DNA from: Prevotella sp.
GTDB taxonomy: Bacteria; Bacteroidota; Bacteroidia; Bacteroidales; Bacteroidaceae
NCBI GenBank assembly: GCA_022511045.1
Contig: JAFLSF010000021.1
Coordinates: 1-35,473 of the forward strand
Reading direction: 5' to 3'
DNA length: 35,473 bases
The notes beneath the pieces were generated by a model, which was not told where the DNA came from, searched no databases, and saw only the letters and a program-made list of their open reading frames with translations. Within the stretch, counting starts at the first letter, position 1. Every line of letters begins with the position of its first letter. The translations under genes and the position numbers were made by a program. This document shows, one piece after another, positions 9,412 to 20,790 of this stretch.

Positions 9412-10521
9412 ATGGAACACAATAGTATATTACAGAAACTTGATGGTTTGGAGGCCCGTTTCGAGGAAGTATCAACACTGATTACCGACCCTGATGTTAT
9501 TGCTGACCAAAGTCGTTTTGTGAAACTAACCAAGGAATACAAAGACCTTGGTGACATTATGGACGCCCGTAAACGCTATATCGCTTGTCTCAATTCCATC
9601 AAGGAGGCCAAGGACATTTTGGCTAACGAAATAGACCCCGAGATGAAGGAAATGGCTCGCGAGGAGTTGAGCGAGAACGAGGCTCTACAACCGAAATTAG
9701 AGGAAGAAATCAAAATTGCTTTAATTCCGAAAGACCCCGAAGATGCTAAGAATGTACAGATGGAGATTCGTGCTGGAACGGGAGGAGACGAGGCCTGCCT
9801 CTTTGCTGGCGACCTCTTTAAGATGTACAAGAGCTATTGCGACTCAAAAGGCTGGACTCTTTCCATCACCAGCATCAGCGAAGGTGCCGTTGGAGGTTTT
9901 AAAGAAATTGATTTTGCCGTCAGCGGAGCCGATGTATATGGCACACTGAAATACGAGAGCGGTGTTCATCGCGTCCAGCGAGTACCTGCTACAGAGACGC
10001 AGGGCCGTATGCATACTTCAGCCGCAACAGTGGCTGTGTTGCCCGAAGCCGACAAGTTCGAGGTACACGTCAATGAGGGTGAGATTAAGTGGGACACGTT
10101 CCGAAGCTCGGGTGCTGGCGGTCAGAATGTGAACAAAGTTGAGTCTGGTGTTCGCTTACGTTATATGTGGAAAAATCCCAACACAGGCGAGACAGAAGAA
10201 ATCTTGATTGAATGTACCGAGACGCGTGACCAACCAAAGAATAAAGAGCGTGCTCTCTCCCGCCTTTACACCTTTATTTACGATAAGGAGCACCAGAAAT
10301 ATGTCGACGACATCGCTTCTCGTCGCAAGAGTTTAGTGTCTACTGGTGACCGCTCGGCTAAGATTCGTACTTATAATTTCCCACAGGGACGCGTGACAGA
10401 CCACCGTATTGGATTCACTACCCACGATTTACAAGGTTTCCTCGGCGGCGACATTCAGGCAATGATAGATGCACTTACTGTTGCCGAAAATGCAGAGCGC
10501 ATGAAAGAAAGCGAACTTTAG
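9412..10521 (+). CDS. prfA: Peptide chain release factor 1
   Basis: RVPATETQGRMHTSAATVAVLPE (PAT-type, RF1) and SSGAGGQNVNKVESGVRL (GGQ). Confidence 0.96.
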   Translation: MEHNSILQKLDGLEARFEEVSTLITDPDVIADQSRFVKLTKEYKDLGDIMDARKRYIACLNSIKEAKDILANEIDPEMKEMAREELSENEALQPKLEEEIKIALIPKDPEDAKNVQMEIRAGTGGDEACLFAGDLFKMYKSYCDSKGWTLSITSISEGAVGGFKEIDFAVSGADVYGTLKYESGVHRVQRVPATETQGRMHTSAATVAVLPEADKFEVHVNEGEIKWDTFRSSGAGGQNVNKVESGVRLRYMWKNPNTGETEEILIECTETRDQPKNKERALSRLYTFIYDKEHQKYVDDIASRRKSLVSTGDRSAKIRTYNFPQGRVTDHRIGFTTHDLQGFLGGDIQAMIDALTVAENAERMKESEL

Positions 10522-10563
10522 GCTTACGCGTTACGTTGTTGATATTAAATAATTACAAAGAAT

Positions 10564-11391
10564 ATGAATAGACAAGAACTGATAAAACAGATTCGGGAGA
10601 AACGTACTTTTCTTTGCGTAGGCCTCGATACCGACTTGAAGAAAATACCCCAGCATTTATTAGAGGAGGAAGATGCCATTTTCGCATTTAACAAGGCTAT
10701 CATCGATGCTACGGCTCCTTACTGCGTATCTTACAAGCCCAATCTCGCTTTTTACGAGGCTTTTGGTTTAAAAGGCATAATGTCTTTTGAGAAAACTATC
10801 CATTATCTGAAAGAGAAGTACCCGCATCATTTCATCATTGCCGATGCTAAGCGCGGCGATATTGGTAATACGTCAGCGATGTATGCCCGTACTTTCTTCG
10901 AGCAATACGACATTGACTCACTTACCGTTGCTCCTTATATGGGCGAGGATTCCGTGACTCCTTTCTTGAATTATGAGAGTCATTGGGTCATACTCTTAGC
11001 ACTAACCTCCAATAAGGGGTCACATGATTTTCAACTGACTGCCGACACAAATGGCGAGCGGTTGTTTGAGAAAGTGCTCAAGACATCGCAACAATGGGGC
11101 TCGAAAGAAAATATGATGTACGTCGTAGGCGCAACACAAGGCCAAATGTTCGAGGATATTCGCAAGATAGTCCCTGACCACTTCCTGCTCGTCCCAGGTG
11201 TCGGTGCTCAAGGCGGCTCCTTGCAAGAGGTATGCCATTACGGAATGAACAGCGATTGCGGGTTACTAGTCAATTCCTCGCGTGGCATTATCTACGCTTC
11301 TAACGGCAAGGACTTCGCCGAGGTGGCGGCTCATAAAGCACGCGAACTTAAGGAGCAGATGGATGAAGAACTACGCAAAGCGGGATTATAA
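10564..11391 (+). CDS. pyrF: Orotidine 5'-phosphate decarboxylase
   Basis: [49 protein letters not shown]. Confidence 0.95.
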   Translation: MNRQELIKQIREKRTFLCVGLDTDLKKIPQHLLEEEDAIFAFNKAIIDATAPYCVSYKPNLAFYEAFGLKGIMSFEKTIHYLKEKYPHHFIIADAKRGDIGNTSAMYARTFFEQYDIDSLTVAPYMGEDSVTPFLNYESHWVILLALTSNKGSHDFQLTADTNGERLFEKVLKTSQQWGSKENMMYVVGATQGQMFEDIRKIVPDHFLLVPGVGAQGGSLQEVCHYGMNSDCGLLVNSSRGIIYASNGKDFAEVAAHKARELKEQMDEELRKAGL

Positions 11392-11463
11392 CAAAGCCTC
11401 ACAACCTTTTTAAGACACGAGAACAACTTATCAAACGCAAGCAGACTACGCTTTGACAACAAG

Positions 11464-11491
11464 AATGGACACTCCAAATGGAGTGCCCATT
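11464..11491. terminator. Bidirectional hairpin between convergent pyrF and the phospho-sugar mutase gene
   Basis: AATGGaCACTCC-AAAT-GGAGTGcCCATT, one mismatch, followed by a short T/C run. Confidence 0.6.
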
Positions 11492-11520
11492 TCCCTTATC
11501 AGTTCTATCATCAAGGAGAC

Positions 11521-13275
11521 TTATAAATTAAGGATCTTCTTAATGGCCTCAATTTTCTCCTCAGCGCCCTTTAGGCAACGCTCATAGCAACCAGCGCACT
11601 TGAAAGTAGGATCCTTCACCTCTGTGTAGAACTTAATCTTGGGCTCTGTACCAGAAGGACGGACACTTACCTTTGTGCCATCTTCGCAGAACCATTGCAA
11701 CACATTAGAGGTAGCGGGCATATCAATCTTCTCGATGCGACCATCAGCATACTTGGCCTCCAGTGATTGATAGTCTTTCCACAAACAAATCTTAGAGCCA
11801 CCAAGTTCCGTTGGCGGATTGTTGCGGAAGTCAGTCATCATTTGTTTGATTTCATCAGCACCAGTCTTACCCGGACGCACGACGTTGATGGTCGTCTCAC
11901 GTGAGAATCCGTACTCGGCATAAATGTTCATCAATAGGTCGTAGAGCGTCATTCCATTGTCGCGAGCCCATGCAGCTATCTCGCAAATCAGACAGATAGA
12001 TGCAGGAGAGTCCTTGTCCCTTACCTTGTCGTAAGGCAGGAATCCAAACGATTCCTCACCACCACCGATAAACTTCTTCTTGCCCTCGTTAATTCTAATT
12101 TCGTTAGCAATCCACTTGAAGCCCGTGTAGCAGTCCATATACTCTACATTGTTTTTCTTTGCAATCTCGGCTATCACCTCGGTAGTAACGATGGTCTTCA
12201 CCAAGAACTCGTTACCCTTCAACTGGCCGAGTTTCTTTTTGTTGGCAATAATATACCACGAGAACATCATACAAGTCTGGTTGCCGTTCAGTATCTCCCA
12301 CTCGCCCTTGGCGTTGCGGCAAACAATTGCCAGACGGTCAGCGTCGGGGTCAGAAGCTATCACTAAGTCTGCGTTTAACTTTGTGCCTAACTTCATTCCT
12401 AAAGTCATAGCCTCTGCATTTTCTGGATTCGGGCTAACAACGGTTGGGAAATTACCATCAATCACCATCTGCTCAGGTACTACATGGATGTTCTGGAAGC
12501 CCCAAGAGCGCAGAGCCATAGGCACGATAACGCGACCTGTGCCGTGCATTGGCGAGTAGACTATGTTGAGGTCCTTCTGACGCAAAATAACATCTAGGTC
12601 GACCAAAGCCTCTTTGACAGCCTGAATGTAGTCCCAGTCCATTTCACCACCGATGGGAATAATGAGGTCCTTATTTCCCTCAAACTTCACATCGTTGATT
12701 TTTACCTTGTTCACCTCGTCTATGATACCCTTATCGTGCGGAGCCAATACCTGTGCACCGTCATCCCAATAAGCCTTATAGCCATTGTATTCGCGGGGGT
12801 TGTGGCTAGCCGTTACGTTTACACCTGCCTGGCAACCTAACTGGCGAATGGCAAAAGAAATCTCTGGCGTTGGACGCAAACTCTCAAACAAGTACACTTT
12901 GATACCATTAGCCGAGAAAATGTCGGCAACAGTCTCGGCAAACATACGTCCATTATTACGACAATCGTGACCAACAACCACTGAGGACTGTTTGTCTGGG
13001 AAAGCTTTCAGGATGTAGTTGGCAAAGCCTTGTGTGGCCATACCCACAATATATTTGTTCATGCGGTTGGTACCTGCACCCATGATGCCGCGCAGACCAC
13101 CCGTTCCAAACTCCAAGTCCTGATAGAAAGCATCTATTAGCGCCGTCTTGTCGTCATTGTCCAGCATCGCCTGTACTTCCTTTCTCGTCTCCTCGTCAAA
13201 GGCCGGAGCCAGCCATTCTTTTGCTCGTGCCTCGCACTGAGCAATGAGTTGATTGTTGTTCTCCATATTGTTCAT
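11521..13275 (-). CDS. Phospho-sugar mutase (phosphoglucomutase/phosphomannomutase family)
   Basis: VTASHNPREYNGYKAYWDDGAQ active-site Ser, ASDPDADRLAI metal site, VSVRPSGTEPKIKFY. The ORF track extends to 13308, across the promoter. Confidence 0.93.
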   Translation of the reverse strand: MNNMENNNQLIAQCEARAKEWLAPAFDEETRKEVQAMLDNDDKTALIDAFYQDLEFGTGGLRGIMGAGTNRMNKYIVGMATQGFANYILKAFPDKQSSVVVGHDCRNNGRMFAETVADIFSANGIKVYLFESLRPTPEISFAIRQLGCQAGVNVTASHNPREYNGYKAYWDDGAQVLAPHDKGIIDEVNKVKINDVKFEGNKDLIIPIGGEMDWDYIQAVKEALVDLDVILRQKDLNIVYSPMHGTGRVIVPMALRSWGFQNIHVVPEQMVIDGNFPTVVSPNPENAEAMTLGMKLGTKLNADLVIASDPDADRLAIVCRNAKGEWEILNGNQTCMMFSWYIIANKKKLGQLKGNEFLVKTIVTTEVIAEIAKKNNVEYMDCYTGFKWIANEIRINEGKKKFIGGGEESFGFLPYDKVRDKDSPASICLICEIAAWARDNGMTLYDLLMNIYAEYGFSRETTINVVRPGKTGADEIKQMMTDFRNNPPTELGGSKICLWKDYQSLEAKYADGRIEKIDMPATSNVLQWFCEDGTKVSVRPSGTEPKIKFYTEVKDPTFKCAGCYERCLKGAEEKIEAIKKILNL

Positions 13276-13305
13276 TAAAGTTAATAGATTAGTATCATAT
13301 TTTTG

Positions 13306-13313
13306 CAAAGTTA
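13306..13313 (-). promoter_or_regulatory. Candidate -7 element for the phospho-sugar mutase gene
   Basis: CAAAGTTA on + is TAACTTTG on -. Confidence 0.5.
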
Positions 13314-13502
13314 CTCAATTATCTTTTCACATCCACCACTTTCCCTTCTTTTTTTGCTTTTTTTAATCATTTTAGCCATATTGAACATCATCTGATAATA
13401 GTTTTCATAAAACAAAAATCGGGACATTCAAAATATACTCATTGGATGTGTCTGAAGCAAGTCTGGGATTTGTCGCCAACGAAGCGGCACGCTGTTAAAC
13501 GC

Positions 13503-13612
13503 AAGCCTTATACTCATCACTAACGAGGCCTATACACGTCGGCCGTGAGGCCTATTCTCAACATCGACGAGGCCTATGCTCGTTAAGAGCAAGGCCTATT
13601 AACGAAATAAAG
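13503..13612. repeat. Degenerate 22-bp tandem array, five units, core [G/A]AGGCCTAT
   Basis: Cores at 13503 (AAGCCTTAT, variant), 13525, 13547, 13569 (GAGGCCTAT each) and 13591 (AAGGCCTAT), exactly 22 bp apart. A more decayed unit may start at about 13481. Confidence 0.85.
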
Positions 13613-13632
13613 ATTAAAAGTTCGGGGATAAT

Positions 13633-13663
13633 TTTGTGGTGTCACGGAAAATGTGTAATTTTG
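13633..13663 (+). promoter_or_regulatory. Promoter of lon (TTTG 13633-13636, N19, TAATTTTG 13656-13663)
   Basis: Exact consensus with N19 spacing. Confidence 0.7.
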
Positions 13664-13672
13664 CACTTCATT

Positions 13673-16144
13673 ATGGAACAGAAAGTAACAATGTATATGG
13701 ATAACAGGAACAGGTCATTCTCAATGATAGCCGACGTGGAAGGCGACTACAGCGACCTGACTAACCTGAAAATGCCTGGCGAGGTTCCCATCTTGGCCGT
13801 TCGCAATTTAGTGCTTTTCCCTGGAGTGCTGTCGCCGATATTGATAGGGCGCGAGGCCAGTATGGTACTCATCCGTCAAGCGGAAAAACGTGACAAGATA
13901 ATAGGTGTCATTTGCCAGCGCGACCCTGAGGTGGAGGCTCCCATCCGTGCGGATTTGCATGACGTTGGTGTGTTCGCAAAGGTTATCAAAACAATTACGT
14001 TGCCTAATGGCAATATTACTGCTATCGTTCAAGGCTTGGGCAGAATGAGGCTGATGGGGCTGACGAAGTATAGCCCATATCTGATGGGCGAAGTGGCTGC
14101 GGTGCCCGAATTGGAGCCTGATAAGCACGATATGGAGTTCAACACAGCGGTGGACGACCTGCGAAAGCAGACGTTTGACTACATACAGATGAACGAGGAG
14201 ATAGCCGACGAGGCGACTATCGCCATCCGTAGCGTGACGAACAACATCATGACGTTGAACTTCATTTGCTCGAACATGCCGTTCAGTACAAAGGAGAAAA
14301 TTGCCCTACTGATGATGGACAGCATCAAGGAGCGTCTGTTCAATACGTTGCGCATCATCAATCGCGAGATTAACCTGCTGACACTGAAGCAGGACATCCG
14401 CAACAAGACGCGTGACGACATTGACGAGCAGCAACGCAACTACTTCCTGCAACAGCAGATTAAGAACTTGCAAGCGGAGATGGGCAATGAGAGCACGCCA
14501 GAGAAAAAGGAACTGATGGACAAGGCCAAGACGAAAAAGTGGCCAGAGGACATCAAGAAATACTTTGAAAAGGAGATGGAGAGACTGGACCAAGTGAACC
14601 AGAACTCGCCTGACTATAATGTGCAATTGACTTATTTACAGACATTGGTGGGTTTGCCTTGGAACGAATATACCAAGGATGACATGAACCTGCAACGTGC
14701 CCAAAAGATATTGGACCGCGACCACTATGGTATGGAGAAGGTGAAGGAACGCATCTTGGAGTATATTGCGGTGCTTTCGCTACGCGGAGATTTGAAATCA
14801 CCCATCCTTTGTCTCTACGGCCCTCCAGGCGTTGGAAAAACCTCGCTGGGCAAGTCCATAGCCGACGCTTTGAAGCGTAAGTACGTCCGAGTGTCGTTGG
14901 GCGGCCTGCACGACGAGGCGGAAATTCGCGGCCACCGCCGTACTTACATTGGGGCGATGCCTGGCCGAATCATCAAGAACATTCAGAAAGCAGGCTCGTC
15001 GAACCCCGTATTCATCTTGGACGAAATAGATAAGGTGACGCAAAATACCCATAACGGCGATCCCGCATCAGCATTATTAGAGGTGTTAGACCCCGAGCAG
15101 AACGGAGCCTTCCACGATAACTACTTGGACGTGGACTATGACCTGTCGAAGGTTCTCTTTATCGCAACGGCCAATAACTTGGGCACCATTCCCCGCCCGT
15201 TATTGGACCGCATGGAGATAATCGAGGTTTCGGGCTATATAACAGAGGAGAAATACGAAATTGCCAAGCGGCATCTCATTCCGAAAGAAAAGGACAACAC
15301 AGGTCTGAAAGACAAGAAACTGTCGTTCAATAAGGCGGCCATCGAGAAGATTATCGAGCAGTACACTCGCGAAAGTGGTGTACGTCAATTGGAGAAGCAA
15401 ATCAATAAGGCATTGCGCAAGATGGCCTATAAAAAGGCTGAGAGCGGAGAACTGCCCTACGAAAAGATTACTCCTACGGAGATTGAAGATTTGTTAGGCA
15501 AACCGCCCTTTTATCGCGACATCTATCAGGGCAACACCTATGCGGGTGTCGTTACAGGATTGGCGTGGACGAGCGTAGGCGGCGAAATTCTCTTTATTGA
15601 GACTTCACTGTCGAAAGGAAAAGGTGCGAAACTAACGCTGACGGGCAACTTGGGTGACGTGATGAAAGAGAGTGCCGTTATAGCTTTAGAGTACGTTAAG
15701 GCACATATTGATGTTTTGGGCGTAGACTACCGTGTTTTCGACAATTGGAATCTCCATATTCACGTGCCAGAGGGTGCTACGCCAAAGGACGGTCCATCGG
15801 CTGGTATCACCATAGCCACCTCTATAGCGTCGGCACTGACTCAGCGCAAGGTGCGCAAGAACACGGCAATGACGGGCGAGATAACGTTGCGCGGAAAGGT
15901 ATTGCCCGTTGGTGGCATCAAGGAGAAGATACTGGCCGCCAAACGTGCTGGAATTACGGACATTGTGATGTGCCGCGAAAATGAGAAGGACATCAATGAA
16001 ATTCCCGACATATACCTAAAAGGAGTGACTTTTCACTATGTGGAGAACATTCAAGACGTTTGGAATTTTGCTTTGACAGACGAATTGGTGGAACATCCAA
16101 TGAAGTTTGACGTTCCAGAGGAGAAGGACGAGAAAAAATCGTAA
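13673..16144 (+). CDS. lon: ATP-dependent Lon protease
   Basis: [73 protein letters not shown] (catalytic Ser). Start 13673 or 13691; the tracked TTG 13634 lies in the promoter. Confidence 0.96.
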   Translation: MEQKVTMYMDNRNRSFSMIADVEGDYSDLTNLKMPGEVPILAVRNLVLFPGVLSPILIGREASMVLIRQAEKRDKIIGVICQRDPEVEAPIRADLHDVGVFAKVIKTITLPNGNITAIVQGLGRMRLMGLTKYSPYLMGEVAAVPELEPDKHDMEFNTAVDDLRKQTFDYIQMNEEIADEATIAIRSVTNNIMTLNFICSNMPFSTKEKIALLMMDSIKERLFNTLRIINREINLLTLKQDIRNKTRDDIDEQQRNYFLQQQIKNLQAEMGNESTPEKKELMDKAKTKKWPEDIKKYFEKEMERLDQVNQNSPDYNVQLTYLQTLVGLPWNEYTKDDMNLQRAQKILDRDHYGMEKVKERILEYIAVLSLRGDLKSPILCLYGPPGVGKTSLGKSIADALKRKYVRVSLGGLHDEAEIRGHRRTYIGAMPGRIIKNIQKAGSSNPVFILDEIDKVTQNTHNGDPASALLEVLDPEQNGAFHDNYLDVDYDLSKVLFIATANNLGTIPRPLLDRMEIIEVSGYITEEKYEIAKRHLIPKEKDNTGLKDKKLSFNKAAIEKIIEQYTRESGVRQLEKQINKALRKMAYKKAESGELPYEKITPTEIEDLLGKPPFYRDIYQGNTYAGVVTGLAWTSVGGEILFIETSLSKGKGAKLTLTGNLGDVMKESAVIALEYVKAHIDVLGVDYRVFDNWNLHIHVPEGATPKDGPSAGITIATSIASALTQRKVRKNTAMTGEITLRGKVLPVGGIKEKILAAKRAGITDIVMCRENEKDINEIPDIYLKGVTFHYVENIQDVWNFALTDELVEHPMKFDVPEEKDEKKS

Positions 16145-16173
16145 GCCCGTAACCCGATAATGAGTAAACCAGC

Positions 16174-17301
16174 GTGACGTTTGAAGTACAACACTGCGAT
16201 AGTGCATCCGATGCCCGCACGGGTCTGATTACCACAGATCATGGACAAATCAAGACCCCAATCTTCATGCCAGTAGGAACGGCAGGTAGTGTTAAGGGTG
16301 TCCATTTCTCCGAATTGCGCGAGCAAGTAAAAGCGCAGATTATCCTTGGAAATACCTACCACTTGTACCTGCGTCCTGGATTGGAAATCTTGCGCAAGAT
16401 TGGTGGACTGCACCACTTCAACACGTGGGAGCGCCCTATTCTAACGGACTCTGGCGGTTTTCAGGTGTTCTCTCTGACAGGTATTCGCAAACTTCGCGAA
16501 GAAGGTTGTGAGTTTCGTAGCCATATTGACGGGTCAAAGCACATCTTTACCCCTGAGAATGTGATGGACACGGAGCGCATCATTGGTGCCGACATCATGA
16601 TGGCATTCGACGAATGTCCTCCAGGAGAGAGCGATTATCAATATGCCAAAAAGTCGCTCGAACTTACCCAGCGATGGCTGGATCGTTGCATCAAGCGATT
16701 CAAAGAGACGGAACCGCTCTATGGCTACAAACAAAGCCTATTCCCCATCGTACAGGGTTGCACCTATAAGGACTTGCGTCGGGAAGCGGCCAAGCATGTG
16801 GCCGACAAGGGAGCTGACGGCAACGCCATCGGTGGTTTGGCCGTCGGAGAACCGACGGAGGTAATGTACGAAATGATTGAGGTGGTGAACGAGATTTTGC
16901 CTAAGGACCGTCCGCGTTATCTAATGGGGGTCGGAACACCCCAGAATATTTTGGAGGCCATAGAGCGTGGAGTCGATATGTTCGACTGTGTAATGCCAAC
17001 TCGCAATGGTCGCAATGCCCTACTCTTTACTTATCAGGGAACGATGAACATGCGCAACAAGAAATGGGAGGACGACTTCTCTCCCATCGACCCAGACGGT
17101 TGCGACGTAGACCGCATACACTCAAAAGCCTATCTGCACCATTTGTTTAAAGCGCAGGAATTGTTAGCCATGCAGATAGCATCCATTCACAACCTTGCTT
17201 TCTACCTGCGTTTGGTCACTGATGCTCGCCAACATATAGAGCAAGGCGACTTTGTTCAATGGAAGCGCTCCGTGATGGATGATTTAGGACGCAGACGATG
17301 A
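16174..17301 (+). CDS. tgt: Queuine tRNA-ribosyltransferase
   Basis: TPIFMPVGTAGSVKGV, LTDSGGFQVFSL, MAFDECPPGESDYQYAKKS, FDCVMPTRNGRNALLFT. GTG start. Confidence 0.96.
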   Translation: MTFEVQHCDSASDARTGLITTDHGQIKTPIFMPVGTAGSVKGVHFSELREQVKAQIILGNTYHLYLRPGLEILRKIGGLHHFNTWERPILTDSGGFQVFSLTGIRKLREEGCEFRSHIDGSKHIFTPENVMDTERIIGADIMMAFDECPPGESDYQYAKKSLELTQRWLDRCIKRFKETEPLYGYKQSLFPIVQGCTYKDLRREAAKHVADKGADGNAIGGLAVGEPTEVMYEMIEVVNEILPKDRPRYLMGVGTPQNILEAIERGVDMFDCVMPTRNGRNALLFTYQGTMNMRNKKWEDDFSPIDPDGCDVDRIHSKAYLHHLFKAQELLAMQIASIHNLAFYLRLVTDARQHIEQGDFVQWKRSVMDDLGRRR

Positions 17302-18458
17302 AAGAAATATTAGTCAAGATTAAGAGAATAAGGGCCGTAGCTTGGCAGTCTAAATACAACCTGTTGCGCCAAGTTAAGCGTATGGACTGGTATATTATCA
17401 ACAAGTTCATAGGTACTTATGTCTACTCTATCTTGCTGATTATTTCCGTCTCTATCGTCTTTGACGTCAATGAGAACTTGGCCAAATTTGCTACCAATAA
17501 CGCACCTTTACGCGCTATCGTTTTTGACTACTACGCCAATTTTGTGCCTTATTTCGCCAACTTGTTCTCGCCATTATTCGTCTTCATCGCCGTTATCTTC
17601 TTTACATCAAAATTGGCAGGAAACTCCGAGATAATCGCTATGCTGGCCAGTGGTATGAGTTTCAAACGGCTTCTACGTCCCTATCTCATCTCTGCGGCAC
17701 TCATCGCCCTGCTCAATTTTTATCTTGGCTCGTATGTCATCCCCAAAGGAACGGTAGTACGCCACGATTTTGAGTCGTTATATAAGAACAATAAGAAGAA
17801 CACATCAGCATCAAACATCCAGCTAATGGTTGACCAAGGGGTCGTGGCTTACATATCGCAATATGACGACACACGCAAGACGGGCTACGGGTTTGCACTC
17901 TATCAGTTCGAGAATAAAAAGATGGTCAGCCAGATGAATGCCAACGTCATCCAGTATGACACCATCAGTGACTCCCGTTATCATTGGAAAGCCCGCAACT
18001 GGAAGATTCGTACATTGAAAGGTATGCGTGAGCAAATCACTAGTGGTTACGAACTGGACACCATAATTCAGATGGAACCTACAGACCTTGTTTTCTCCAA
18101 AGGACAGCAGGAAACATTCACCTCACCCGAGTTGAAGCGCTATATCTCCAAGCAGCAAAGTCGCGGTTCCAGTAATGTTGTCCAATACGAAGTAGAGTAT
18201 CACAAACGCATTGCATCATCGTTTGCATCGTTTATCCTAACGGTTATCGGCGTATCGCTCTCCTCCCGAAAGCGCAAGGGCGGCATGGGCTTGTATCTCG
18301 GCATCGGACTGGCATTGTCATTTACTTATATTTTGTTACAGACTGTCAGCGCCACCTTTGCCATCAATGCAGACACTCCCCCTATTTTAGCGGCATGGAT
18401 TCCGAACATCCTCTATGCTTTCATCGCCTATTATTGCTATAGGCAGGCACCGAACTAA
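17298..18458 (+). CDS. LptF/LptG-family permease
   Basis: MDWYIINKFIGTYVYSILLII, NSEIIAMLASGMSFKRLLRPYLISA, C-terminal TM segments. The true start may be 17382. Confidence 0.88.
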   Translation: MKEILVKIKRIRAVAWQSKYNLLRQVKRMDWYIINKFIGTYVYSILLIISVSIVFDVNENLAKFATNNAPLRAIVFDYYANFVPYFANLFSPLFVFIAVIFFTSKLAGNSEIIAMLASGMSFKRLLRPYLISAALIALLNFYLGSYVIPKGTVVRHDFESLYKNNKKNTSASNIQLMVDQGVVAYISQYDDTRKTGYGFALYQFENKKMVSQMNANVIQYDTISDSRYHWKARNWKIRTLKGMREQITSGYELDTIIQMEPTDLVFSKGQQETFTSPELKRYISKQQSRGSSNVVQYEVEYHKRIASSFASFILTVIGVSLSSRKRKGGMGLYLGIGLALSFTYILLQTVSATFAINADTPPILAAWIPNILYAFIAYYCYRQAPN

Positions 18459-18500
18459 AAGTACACGTAAAAAGGTAAAAACATTAACAAGGAAATTAAA

Positions 18501-19778
18501 GTGACTTTTGAAGAAACATATCTAAATGATAATATCCTCGATGCGCTCTATGACATGCACTTTGAGGAGATGACTCCTATTCAAGAACGTTGCATCCCTG
18601 AGATATTGGACGGTCGAGACCTTATCGGCGTGGCCCAGACAGGAACAGGCAAGACGGCGGCCTATCTGTTACCTATCCTGTCAATGCTTGACGACGGGGG
18701 CTTCCCTAAAGATGCGGTAAACTGCATTATCATGTCGCCAACCCGCGAACTTGCACAACAGATAGACCAGGCAATGCAGGGCTTTGGCTATTATCTCGAC
18801 GAAGTCTCCAGTGTTGCTGTCTATGGTGGTAATGATGGTTCGCGTTTTGACCAAGAAATGAAAGGTCTGAAAATGGGCGCTGACGTAATCATTGCTACGC
18901 CTGGGCGACTACTCTCCCACATTAAGATGGGACACGTAGACCTATCGCGCCTATCGTTCTTCGTGCTTGACGAGGCAGATCGTATGCTTGATATGGGCTT
19001 TTCGGAGGATATTCTCAACATTGCTAAACTGCTTCCTAAGAACCGTCAGACTATTATGTTTTCGGCCACCATGCCCGATAAGATACAGCAACTCGCGCGT
19101 ACCTTATTAAATAATCCAGCAGAAATAAAGATTGCCGTCTCCAAGCCCGCAGACAAGATACAGCAATCTGCATATGTCTGTTATGCCCCTCAAAAGTTAG
19201 GCATTATCCGACATTTGTTTACGACAGGTGAGTTACAACGTGTCATTATCTTCTCTGGAAAGAAAGACAAGGTTAGAGACATCACCCGCGAGCTGCAACG
19301 TATGAACATCAATTGTGCCCCGATGCACAGCGACTTGACACAAGACGAGCGCGATGACGTGATGTATCGTTTCAAGGCAGGACTGGTTGACGTGTTGGTA
19401 GCCACAGACATTGTGTCTCGTGGAATAGATATTGACGATATTTTAATGGTTATCAACTATGACGTGCCACGTGATGCTGAGGACTATGTACACCGCATTG
19501 GCCGTACTGCTCGTGCCCAGCGAGATGGCATTGCCATTACCCTCGTTTCCGATCAGGATATGCGTTACTTTGCCAATATCGAGCACTTTCTTGAGAAAAG
19601 TATAGACAAGAATTCACTGCCAGAGGGTTTGGGTGAAGGACCAGAATACAAGTCGGTTATTCAACGCAAGAGCACTCGTGGTCGTGGAGGTCGTGGTCGA
19701 AAAGGGAGACCATATCGCGGAAACTATCGACATCGTAAAAATAATAAGACAAGAGGCAATAAGCCAAAAGACAATTAA
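18501..19778 (+). CDS. DEAD-box ATP-dependent RNA helicase
   Basis: AQTGTGKTAAYLLPIL, PTRELAQQ, VLDEADRMLDMGF, MFSATMP, HRIGRTAR. Basic Arg/Gly-rich tail. Confidence 0.96.
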   Translation: MTFEETYLNDNILDALYDMHFEEMTPIQERCIPEILDGRDLIGVAQTGTGKTAAYLLPILSMLDDGGFPKDAVNCIIMSPTRELAQQIDQAMQGFGYYLDEVSSVAVYGGNDGSRFDQEMKGLKMGADVIIATPGRLLSHIKMGHVDLSRLSFFVLDEADRMLDMGFSEDILNIAKLLPKNRQTIMFSATMPDKIQQLARTLLNNPAEIKIAVSKPADKIQQSAYVCYAPQKLGIIRHLFTTGELQRVIIFSGKKDKVRDITRELQRMNINCAPMHSDLTQDERDDVMYRFKAGLVDVLVATDIVSRGIDIDDILMVINYDVPRDAEDYVHRIGRTARAQRDGIAITLVSDQDMRYFANIEHFLEKSIDKNSLPEGLGEGPEYKSVIQRKSTRGRGGRGRKGRPYRGNYRHRKNNKTRGNKPKDN

Positions 19779-19832
19779 ATATTTTTAAGAAAAATATCAA
19801 GTGTTTAGAGAACAACGTATTGCTATTTTTTG

Positions 19833-19840
19833 TAACTTTG
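19833..19840 (+). promoter_or_regulatory. Candidate -7 element for the sigma factor gene
   Basis: TAACTTTG about 74 nt upstream of the ATG. The -33 is weak. Confidence 0.45.
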
Positions 19841-19913
19841 CACCGCTTTTAGAGACACAATTGTACACACATATTTGTTTATCAAGCACTTAGAATGTAT
19901 TTAAGGAGTTAAG

Positions 19914-20786
19914 ATGAGACAATTAAAAATTCAAAAGAGTATTACGAATCGCTCAAGCGAAGCACTGGACAAATATCTGGTAGAAATTGGCCGTGCACCA
20001 CTGATCAGTATCGATGAAGAGATTGAACTGGCTCAGAAAATACGTAAGGGCGGTCCTGAAGGCGAACGTGCTAAGGATAAGTTGGTTACGGCTAACCTAC
20101 GATTCGTAGTATCTGTAGCCAAGCAGTACCAGCATCAGGGACTGACGCTGACTGACTTGATTGATGAAGGTAACATTGGATTGATTAAGGCAGCACAGAA
20201 ATTTGACGAAACACGCGGTTTTAAATTTATTTCCTATGCTGTATGGTGGATTCGACAGAGTATCTTGCAGGCTATTGCCGAACAAAGTCGTATAGTACGT
20301 CTACCCTTGAACCAAGTAGGCAGTTTAAATAAGATTAGCCATGAAATAAACCGTTTTGAGCAAGAGTTTCAACGCCATCCATCTGTTTCAGAACTGAGTG
20401 ATGCCACTAATATGGATGAGGAAAAGATTGCTCAGTCTATGCAGGCAGACAGTCACCACGTTTCTATTGACGCTCCTTTCCAAGACGGTGAAGACAATTG
20501 TATGCTTGACGTGATGGCATCGGGCGACGACTCACGTACCGACCGTCATGTTGACCATGAGTCAATGGCTCAAGAATTGAACACCGTGCTGCAAAAGGTT
20601 TTGAAAGACAGAGAGATTACTATCATCCGTGAATGTTTTGGTATTGGCTGTCATGAAAAGGGACTCGAAGAGATTGGTGACCAATTGGGACTGACGCGTG
20701 AACGCGTACGTCAGATTCGCGAAAAGAGCATTGCTAAACTCCGCGATTCGGGTAATGCACGTATTCTAATGAAATATTTAGGCTAA
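19914..20786 (+). CDS. rpoD: RNA polymerase sigma-70 factor (primary-type, short, no region 1.1)
   Basis: LVTANLRFVVSVAKQYQHQGLTLTDLIDEGNIGLIKAAQKFDETRGFKFISYAVWWIRQSILQAI and LTRERVRQIREKSIAKLRDS. Confidence 0.9.
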   Translation: MRQLKIQKSITNRSSEALDKYLVEIGRAPLISIDEEIELAQKIRKGGPEGERAKDKLVTANLRFVVSVAKQYQHQGLTLTDLIDEGNIGLIKAAQKFDETRGFKFISYAVWWIRQSILQAIAEQSRIVRLPLNQVGSLNKISHEINRFEQEFQRHPSVSELSDATNMDEEKIAQSMQADSHHVSIDAPFQDGEDNCMLDVMASGDDSRTDRHVDHESMAQELNTVLQKVLKDREITIIRECFGIGCHEKGLEEIGDQLGLTRERVRQIREKSIAKLRDSGNARILMKYLG

Positions 20787-20790
20787 AAGT

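Noticed and set aside
13503-13612. CRISPR array
   Set aside because: The conserved core is 9 bp with a 22-bp period, too short for repeat/spacer units. No cas genes in the window.
13634-13672. Upstream TTG start for lon
   Set aside because: It lies within the -33/-7 promoter elements, so it would not be transcribed from that promoter.
19779-19797. ATATTTTT-aag-AAAAATAT hairpin after the DEAD-box gene as terminator
   Set aside because: AT-only 8-bp stem, likely weak, with no T-run after it. Kept only as a low-level possibility.
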